Source: Ovis canadensis
Taxonomy: Eukaryota; Chordata; Mammalia; Artiodactyla; Bovidae
DNA length: 64,000 nucleotides
Direction of reading: 5' to 3'
Assembly: GCF_042477335.2 (NCBI RefSeq)
Contig: NC_091257.1
Span: forward strand, 47,090,501 to 47,154,500
Shown here piece by piece: positions 56,861 through 64,000 of the stretch. A model generated the notes under the pieces. That model was not told where the DNA came from. It did no database searches and saw nothing but the letters and a program-made list of their open reading frames with translations. A program made the position numbers and the translations under genes. Each line of letters opens with the position of its first letter. The first letter of the stretch is position 1.

Positions 56861-56989
56861 CTGTACATGGTATTCCTAAATCATTTATGTCCTGCTCCGT
56901 GCCCTCACTTTTGAAGTCAAGTCCCATCTCCATGAAGCTCTCCTTCTCTCCCTGATTTCTTCCCTTTTTTCACCTGTACCGCACAGCAT

Positions 56990-57135
56990 GCAGCCAGTGC
57001 AGGAGACATAAGACCTGTGGGTTTGGTCCCTGGGTTGGGACGATCCCCTGGAGAAGGAAATGACAACCCAGTCCAGTGTTCTTGCCTGGAGAATCCCATG
57101 GACAGAGGAGCCTGGCAGGCTATAGTCTGTGAGGT
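56990..57135 (+). mobile_element. Bov-tA SINE, headless and interrupted
   Basis: From CAGCCAGTGCAGGAGACATA through GAGAAGGAAATGACAACCCA to AGGCTATAGTCTGTGAGGTC. A tail fragment (GCAAAGAGTTGGACACGACA) reappears at 57,302-57,322 after about 165 bases of other DNA that includes one arm of an inverted duplication. Confidence 0.75.
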
Positions 57136-57144
57136 CTGTCTGTA

Positions 57145-57240
57145 TATGAGTGGATGGCTCAAAAGAAAAATCTGGACTGGTATGCAGCAGAATTGAAGGT
57201 CATCAGTATTTGGGAGTGCTTGGCATTGTGAGTGCATCTC
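57145..57240 (+). repeat. Inverted duplication, left arm
   Basis: Complementary to 57,765-57,858 at roughly nine positions in ten (for example TCTGGACTGGTATGCAGCAG here against its complement there). It does not belong to any repeat family I recognise. Confidence 0.85.
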
Positions 57241-57339
57241 AAGTAACAAGAATATAGTAAGGAGAGGGAAAACCAAAGTTGGGCCATGGGGAGCACCATG
57301 GCAAAGAGTTGGACACGACAGAAAGACTAACACAATATG

Positions 57340-57435
57340 GCATGTAGGATTTTAGTCCCCTGACCAGAGATTGAACCTGTGTCCCCTCCATTCAAAAGTG
57401 AAATTTTAACTACTGGACCACTGGGAAAATCCCGT
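57340..57435 (-). mobile_element. CHR-type SINE fragment
   Basis: Complement of a CHR head: GGCATGTAGGATTTTAGTCC, GAACCTGTGTCCCCTCC, TACTGGACCACTGGGAAAAT. Confidence 0.8.
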
Positions 57436-57564
57436 CATTCATTGATTTCTGTCATCCCACATTTCATGTTTTTTTTCTCCCATTTCCATCACACCCATCT
57501 CCTGGTTTTCTTCTCACTTGTCCAGCTATTCCTTTGAAGGATGAACGTGACCTGCCATCCCTTA

Positions 57565-57760
57565 AGCTGGGCTTCCCTTGTAGCTCAGCTAGTAGAGAAT
57601 CTGCCTGCAATGTGGGAGACCTGGGTTCGATAACTGGGTTGGGAAGATCCCCTCAAGACGGGAAAGGCTATCCACTCAAGTATTCTGGTCTGGAGAATTC
57701 CATGGACTGTATAGTCCATGGGGTCACAAAGAGTCGGATACGACTGAGTGACTTTCACTC
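57565..57760 (+). mobile_element. Bov-tA SINE, full length
   Basis: Head GGGCTTCCCTTGTAGCTCAG, GGGTTCGATAACTGGGTTGG, body to CGGATACGACTGAGTGACTT. It sits in the loop of the inverted duplication and abuts the right arm. Confidence 0.9.
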
Positions 57761-57764
57761 ACTT

Positions 57765-57858
57765 GACTCACAACGTCAAGCACTCCCAAACACTGATGAC
57801 CTTCAGTTCTGCTGCATACCAGTCCAGATTTCTCTTCTGAGCCATCAGCTCATATAAA
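57765..57858 (-). repeat. Inverted duplication, right arm
   Basis: The complement matches 57,145-57,240, with a six-base gap near the far end and eight or nine substitutions. It begins directly after the full-length Bov-tA. Confidence 0.85.
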
Positions 57859-58129
57859 CACCTGCCTTTCAAAATTCTCCCTTGGCTATTTCCTTGGCTC
57901 TTGAAATTCAGTATTAAAATGGAAAGTCATTATTTCTATTCCTGAACCTGTCCTTTCTTTGCTGTTGCTCATGTAGCTCTGGAAATAGCCTCTACTTTGG
58001 CTTGTGTGATGCTGCGCATTCCTGTTCTTCTTGCTCTCTGACCCCCATTTTCACCTATGCAGGCTCATCTCTCTTTCTCTGTGTAGACTTTTTTTATTCC
58101 TATGCTATATGTTTTACCTCCATAATTTA

Positions 58130-58830
58130 TTTTATAACTTGAAGTTTGCACCTCTTATTTCCCTTCACCTATTTCACCCAATCTCCCACTCCATCTCCTA
58201 GGGCAGCCATCAGTTTGCTCTCTATTTCCATAAGTTTGTTTCTATTTTGTTCGGTTCGCTTGTTTTTTAGATTCCATATATAAATGAGGTTATATAGTGT
58301 TTTTCTTTGGCCTCCTAGTTTGTTTCACTTAGCATAGTGCCATTTTGTTGCAAATGGCAAGATTTCATTCTTTTTCATGGCTGCATTATGTTCCTTTGTA
58401 CATGTGTACATGTATACATGCATACAAGCTCAGCTGTTGTCTGACTCTTTGTGACCCCATGGACTATAGGCCACTAGGCTCCTCTGTCCATGGGACTTTT
58501 CAAACAAGAATACTGGCGTAGGTTGCCATTTCTTCTTCCAGGGAATCTTCCTGACCCAAGGATTAAACCTGCATATCATGTGTCTGTTACATTGCAGGCA
58601 GATTCTTTACCTGCTGAGCCATCGGGTGTATACATATATACCACATTTTCTTTATCTATTAATCAATCAATGGATGTTTAGGTTTCTTCCATATCTTGCC
58701 TATAGTGCTGCAGCCACTATGGAAAACAGAATGAAGCTTCCTCAAAAAATTAAAAATAGAACTACCAAACAATCTAGCAACTCTTGTACTGAATATTTGT
58801 ACTGAGTATTATACCCAAGAGAAAGAAACC
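58130..58830 (-). mobile_element. L1 with 5' inversion, interrupted by a Bov-tA
   Basis: 58,130-58,424 and 58,626-58,710 are antisense L1 3' UTR and ORF2 end. From 58,711 the same ORF2 region's upstream text appears in sense orientation (GCCACTATGGAAAACAGAAT to ATTATACCCAAGAG). Inverted 5' part next to a normal 3' part is the signature of twin priming. Confidence 0.8.
58425..58625 (-). mobile_element. Bov-tA SINE, full length
   Basis: Complement of Bov-tA from AAGCTCAGCTGTTGTCTGAC to ACCTGCTGAGCCATCGG, inserted in the L1. Confidence 0.87.
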
Positions 58831-59227
58831 TACCAATTCAAAAACAGCTCTGTGGTCACTGTGTGTAGATTGTAAGCATTAATGCTCTTTCAGGCATGAT
58901 CTTAGCCCCCGTCATTCCCCGTTCTTCCTCCAGGGTAGCACATCTGTAGTTAAAGATGACTCACAAGAGTGTATCTCCATCCCAGACACTCCTGTGAACT
59001 CCAGACTCACATAAGCTCTTCAGCATCTTTTCTTTAAGGATGTGGTAAAGACACCTCATACTTAAAATACCCATAAGTCAACCCCTCGAGACCCAGGCTT
59101 CATGTGTCACTTCATAGGTCAGCAGATAAAGGCCCAACTAGAAATTTTATTTTCTAAATTTCTTCCACCTTTATATCTAATATATCTCCAAGTCCTACTG
59201 CTATTTCCTCCTGAAGAGATCCATACC
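58831..59227. other. SLC39A12: SLC39A12 intron, nothing assigned
   Basis: No element recognised. Confidence 0.4.
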
Positions 59228-59470
59228 CTGATGACTTTTCTCCAATTATCACCATCACTGTTTTTTACCTGGACTACTGTAATAGTCTTCCAACTGTGCT
59301 TCTAGGAATCACTGACTTCCTTTCCAGTCTATTGTTCTCCACCACGTAGCCAGAGTGAATTCATCAAAACACACTAGACCTATAGCCCTATTCCAATCCC
59401 TTGCTCAAAATCCTCCTTTGGCTTCCAGTTGATTTTAGGATATAGGGCAAACTCCATTACATGCCAATAA
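59228..59470. mobile_element. L2 LINE relic
   Basis: Characteristic L2 3' region text: CTGGACTACTGTAATAGTCT, TAGCCAGAGTGAATTCATCA and CTTGCTCAAAATCCTCCTTT, then GGCTTCCAGTTGATTTTAGG. Ancient, shared by all mammals. Confidence 0.75.
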
Positions 59471-59529
59471 ACCTTTGGCCTTCACCATGCTCCTCTCTTC
59501 CCATTTGCTCAGCAACAACGTATCTGCTT

Positions 59530-59728
59530 GTGAACGCAGGAGATGCAGGAGACAGGAACTCAGTCGCTGGGTCAAGAAGATCCCCTGGAGAGGGAAATGG
59601 CAACCCACTCCAGTATTCTTGCGTGCAAAATTCCATGGGCAGAGGAGCCTGGTGGGATACAGTCCATGGAGTCACAAAGAGTTGGACACAACTGAGTGAT
59701 TGAGCATACACACACACACACACACATC
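59530..59728 (+). mobile_element. Bov-tA SINE with (CA)n tail
   Basis: From AACGCAGGAGATGCAGGAGA through GGAAATGGCAACCCACTCCA to GGACACAACTGAGTGATTGA, ending in (CA)n at about 59,706-59,727. The head is partly deleted. The CA tract is probably polymorphic. Confidence 0.87.
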
Positions 59729-60755
59729 CACTTGATACTGATTCAACTAGTAGATTCACTTATTATTTATAAAAATTGTGAGATGGGTGATGACCCATAT
59801 TTTTGTTTTGGATCCTTCTTCTTCCCTTCATATCTTACTGTTGTAGCGAACCTCTCTTTGGGAATGAAAAGAGAATCCATGTCATCACTAGCCTATGGCT
59901 GGAGGAAGTTTTGGTTGATAAGGAGGAAGCTAAACCAAGTAGTTGAAGGCAGATGTGAAAGGGAGCGTGCTTTGTGATCATATAAGACAGCAGAGTCAGC
60001 TTGAAGTCAACATCAGGAATATAGATTTGAATGTTATCAGCCTTCAGGCTACACTTGAAGCTGGAGAAAAACAGTTCACCACTTGAAAGGATGAAAGTTA
60101 AACTGTGCCCCTCAGATTGGGACTTAGACTTATGGTATTTTAATTGAGATCGCACCTGTTCTCAGGACTAATGAAGCTCAGATTCTTGAGGTCTCAGCAC
60201 AGAAAGAAGTCAGTGAGAGAGAAAGTGATAGTTAAGAAGTGGATTTGTTTAGAGAGAAACATACGCCACAGTGTGGGCCATCTGAGAATGTAGGCACCCT
60301 GGGGTTGTCAATTTTTAGAGGGCTGGGTAATTTCATAGACTAATGCATGGAAGGAGTAGTCCGGCTATTTTGGGGAAGGGGTGGAGATTTCCAGGAATTG
60401 GGCCACTGCCCACTTTTTGACCTTTATGGTCTGCCTTAGAACTGTCATGGCAACTGTGGGTGTGTCACTCAGCTTGCTGAGTGTGACGATGAGTATATAC
60501 TGAGGCTCAAGTTCTAGAGAAAGTTGACTCATCCACCATCTTGGACATATTTGATTCTAATCAGTTTATGTCATGTCCCTCCTGTTTCATAATAGTCAGG
60601 GCAAGAGTCTCATTGGAGAAAACGCATCTTTAGATGAATAATGAGAAAGATTAGATAGGTAAGAACCACTGAGATGGGAGATGAAAAACTCAGCGTCATG
60701 GCAGATGAAGGAAACAAGTATTTTCCAGATAGAGCTCTATCTGAGACTAGAAAAT
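59729..60755. other. SLC39A12: SLC39A12 intron, nothing assigned
   Basis: No recognised repeat or exon. Confidence 0.45.
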
Positions 60756-60966
60756 GATGCGACGCTGCGCTGTGCTGTGCTTAGTTGCTCAGTCGTGTTT
60801 CACTCTTTGCAACCCCATGAACTGTAGCCCATCAGGTCTCTCTGACCATAGGATTCTCCAGGCAAGAGTGGGTTGTCATGCCCTCCTCCAGGGGATCTTC
60901 CCAACCCAGGGATCAAACCCAGGTCTCCCGCACTGCAGGTGGATTCTTTACCGTCTGAGCCACCAG
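60756..60966 (-). mobile_element. Bov-tA SINE, full length
   Basis: Begins GACGCTGCGCTGTGCTGTGC, the Bov-tA tail variant, and ends at the complement of the head (TACCGTCTGAGCCACCAG). Confidence 0.9.
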
Positions 60967-60974
60967 ATGTTCTT

Positions 60975-61218
60975 CTTCTTTTTTTTTAAATTACTTTTGG
61001 CTGTACTGGGTCTTTGTTGCAGTGCGTGTGTGGGTTTCTCATTGCAGTGACTTCTCATGTTGTGGGGCACAGACTCTAGGGCCTGAGGGCTCAGCAGCTG
61101 TGGTGTCCAAGTTTAGTTGCCCCATGGCAGGTGGAATCTTCCCAGACCAGGGATTGAACCTGTGTTTTTTTGCATTGGCAGGCAGATTTTCAACAACTGA
61201 ACCACCAGGGAAGTCCCT
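60975..61218 (-). mobile_element. CHR-type SINE, next to an exon
   Basis: Minus-strand long CHR from a T run (60,978) through CTTTTGGCTGTACTGGGTCT to CCACCAGGGAAGTCCC. It ends 69 bases before the SLC39A12 exon at 61,287. Confidence 0.9.
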
Positions 61219-61253
61219 AGAGATTTTTTAATCAGAATAGCTTCAGAAGTTAA

Positions 61254-61796
<543 letters not shown>

Positions 61797-61990
61797 TGTC
61801 CTAGGTGGCTCAGTGGTAAAGAATCTGCCTGCCAGTGCAGGAGATGCAAGTTCTATTCCTGGGTCAGGAACACCCCCTGGAGGAGGAAATGGCAACCCAC
61901 TCCAATATTCTTACCTGGGAAATCCCACGGGCAGAGGAGCCTGGCAGGCTACAGTCTGTGGGGTCACTAAGAGTCGGATATGACTTTGCA
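61797..61990 (+). mobile_element. Bov-tA SINE, full length
   Basis: CCTAGGTGGCTCAGTGGTAA, AGTTCTATTCCTGGGTCAGG, CAACCCACTCCAATATTCTT, AAGAGTCGGATATGACTTTG. Confidence 0.9.
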
Positions 61991-62065
61991 AATGAGGGCA
62001 CCCTAGCACTACTATCTCTTTTGGTATAAAGTGTTGGGCAATAGGTGACGAAGTATCTTGTAGAA

Positions 62066-62290
62066 CAGAGGTCTCCAGCCTCCAGGATCTAATGCCTGAT
62101 GACTTCAGGACCTGATGTAATAAAATAATAGAAATAAAATGCACAATAAATGTAATGTGTTTGAATCATTCCAAAACCATCCCCTCCCTCCCACCTCTCT
62201 TCCCCCTAACTGCCCACCACCTGGTCCCTGGAAAAATTGTCTTCCACAAAACTGCTCCTTAGTGCCAAAAAAGTTGGGGACTGCTTGTGG
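62066..62290 (-). mobile_element. hAT-like relic, copy 2
   Basis: Minus-strand counterpart of the element at 56,198: it ends at 62,287 with the complement of CAGTCCCCAACTTTTTTGGC and keeps AATAGAAATAAAATGCACAA in the middle. Confidence 0.65.
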
Positions 62291-62826
62291 AGAAGGATAA
62301 AAGGGTATTCCAAATGGTGCAAGAGGCTTGGTAGCAGTTTGCTTGGAACCATAAAAGTAAGTCGTGTTGTGTTAAACAGAAGCATTGTAAAATATGCGGC
62401 CTGGCTGCATTTGTGACTGCCAGCATTTTAGGGATCTGAGATAAAATAGGACATCATGGAATGAAATCAGAATGTGTGTTTCACACATTTCTTTGTACTC
62501 GACAAGACATTAAGAGTGAAATGACTTAATTTTTTCATCTGCATTAGAACGCCCAGCTTTCTGCACACACCGAGGGGACTTGGTGTGTCACTTCATAGCT
62601 GGTGCTTTTGCCAACATATTTCCTCTTGGGAAGTCACAACACAGAAGAGAAATACAAATTTTCCAAGACGCCAGCAGCACACTCATGATCTAGATAAATC
62701 TTCCAACTTTGAAAGGGATCAAGGGCTAAGAGTCATCCAAATCTGCACAGAACTTTCCCTGACTTGTTTGTATAACCAGTTGAATGACAGATGTGTTTTT
62801 CTGTAATTCATTTTATATGCTTAAAG
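62291..62826. other. SLC39A12: SLC39A12 intron, nothing assigned
   Basis: No recognised element. Confidence 0.4.
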
Positions 62827-63015
62827 CCAGCGGTCCCCAACCTTTCTGGCACCAGGCACTGTTCTGTGAAAGAGAGTTTTTCCATGGACCAGAGGAGGGG
62901 GATGGTGTAAGGATAATTCAAGGGCATTACATCTGTTGTGCGCTTTATTTCTATTATTATTAAACCTCAGCTCCACCTCAGGCATTAGACCCTGAAGGTT
63001 GAGGACTCTTGATTT
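62827..63015 (+). mobile_element. hAT-like relic, copy 3
   Basis: CCAGCGGTCCCCAACCTTTC, GGCACCAGGCACTGTTCTGT, TGTGCGCTTTATTTCTATTA. Same family as 56,198 and 62,066 and the least decayed left end of the three. The right part is truncated. Confidence 0.65.
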
Positions 63016-63312
63016 GACTTGTGAACACAAAGAGGGATGGAGAGGATGGGACAAATGGAAAAAGTAGCATGGAAACGTATATATTACCATATGTAAAATA
63101 GGTAGCCAGTGGGAATTTGCTGTATGACTCAGGGAGCTCAAACCAGTGTGCTCTGGGACAGCCTGGAGAGGTGGGATGGGGTGGGAAGTTGGAGGGAGGG
63201 GACATATGTATACTTACGGTTGATTCATGATGATGTATGGCAGAAATCAATACAATATTGTAAAGCAGTTTATCCTTCAATTAAAAATTAACTAATTTTT
63301 TTAAAAAAAAGG
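63016..63312 (+). mobile_element. L1 3' end fragment
   Basis: GTAGCCAGTGGGAATTTGCT, CAAACCAGTGTGCTCTGGGA, GGTTGATTCATGATGATGTA, CAATACAATATTGTAAAGCA and an A-rich tail. Confidence 0.8.
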
Positions 63313-63378
63313 AAAGAAATCTTTATTAAGATGAAAACTGAAGCACCAGTCAATTGTGTTACCTAGCTGTCATCATTC

Positions 63379-63656
63379 AGAGAAGGCGATGACACCCCAC
63401 TCCAGTACTCTTGCCTGGAAAATCCCATGGACGGAGGAGCCTGGTAGGCTGCAGTCCATGGGGTCGCAAAGAGTCAGACACGACTGAACCACTTCACTTC
63501 CACTTTTCACTTTCATGCATTGGAGAAGGAAATGGCAACCCACTCCAGTGTTCTTGCCTGGAGAATCCCAGGGACAGGGGAGCCTGGTGGGCTGCCGTCT
63601 ATGGGGTCGCGCAGAGTCGGACACGACAGAAGCGACTTAGCAGCAGCAGCAGCAGT
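63379..63656 (+). mobile_element. Bov-A2 SINE with (CAG)n tail
   Basis: Full dimer from AGAGAAGGCGATGACACCCC to CGACTTAGCAGCAGCAGCAG, with the CACTTTTCACTTTCATGCAT linker. Short duplication TGTCATCA at 63,368-63,375 and 63,657-63,664. Confidence 0.92.
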
Positions 63657-63664
63657 TGTCATCA

Positions 63665-64000
63665 CTAGGACAGAGACCAGGAGAAGGCATGCTGTGCTGA
63701 GAATGATTTTGATATGGGAAAGAGGGATTATGAAATTGAGATTTTGGATGACTGAGTTTCAGCAGGACAGTTTCCATGTCAACCAAAGGAATGCAATTAC
63801 TCCACTTTTCAAATAAAAATTTGTGCCACTTGAAGGCTCAACACTGGAGTACAGAATATGGTTGGAGGCAAGCTGTACTGTAAGATCAAGGCGAGCTGTC
63901 TGCATATGAAACCATCATGGACCTGGGATAAAAAACCCACATGTTTGTGACAGACGTTCAGTATCACTCATTTGGGCACAAAGCAGCCACGTTTGCATTT
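63665..64000. other. SLC39A12: SLC39A12 intron, nothing assigned
   Basis: No repeat or exon recognised up to the right edge. Confidence 0.45.

Overview
This is nuclear DNA from a bovid ruminant (cattle, sheep, goat, buffalo or a close relative; species not resolved from sequence alone). The evidence is several BovB (RTE) LINE copies, many Bov-tA and Bov-A2 SINEs, tRNA-derived CHR SINEs and artiodactyl-type L1 3' tails, all lying between split mammalian genes. Two protein-coding genes, both on the + strand, are supported: the 3' end of MRC1 (macrophage mannose receptor, CD206) and the 5' part of SLC39A12 (ZIP12 zinc transporter). I recall the same MRC1 then SLC39A12 order on human chromosome 10p12.

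MRC1 (1 to about 23,450). The last seven coding exons are visible with canonical splice sites and compatible phases. They encode the seventh and eighth C-type lectin domains, the stalk, the transmembrane helix and the cytoplasmic tail with its FENTLY endocytosis motif. A 3' UTR of about 680 bases ends near an AATAAA signal. The introns carry a near full-length but broken BovB (about 5.7-9.4 kb) and an old antisense L1 (about 10.8-18 kb) riddled with younger BovB and Bov-tA insertions.

Intergenic region (about 23.5-43.5 kb). No host coding gene is supported here. It holds L1 fragments, CHR, Bov-tA and Bov-A2 SINEs, an MLT1-type LTR, a tentative second LTR, a MER5A-like hAT relic, and a truncated BovB that landed inside a Bov-tA. 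A strong match to the CTCF core motif lies at 42,126-42,140, between the two genes.

SLC39A12 (about 43.6 kb to the right edge). A tentative non-coding first exon ends at 43,733. Three coding exons follow (45,107-45,367; 53,300-53,581; 61,287-61,494), encoding a signal peptide and the first 250 or so residues of the extracellular N-terminal domain. The zinc-transporting membrane part lies beyond the window. The first large intron has a roughly 3 kb stretch with almost no recognisable repeats. The other introns carry SINEs, an MLT1 LTR, hAT relics, a 5'-inverted L1 and an unexplained 95-base inverted duplication.

The two genes are not known to act together: one is a scavenging lectin receptor and the other a zinc importer. 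I found no undescribed multi-gene system. What merits a second look is repeat architecture (inverted BovB copies around one MRC1 exon, dated nested insertions, the 57 kb inverted duplication), the CTCF candidate, and SINEs sitting close upstream of two SLC39A12 splice acceptors. Repeat family names and edges were read by eye and are approximate unless target-site duplications are quoted.
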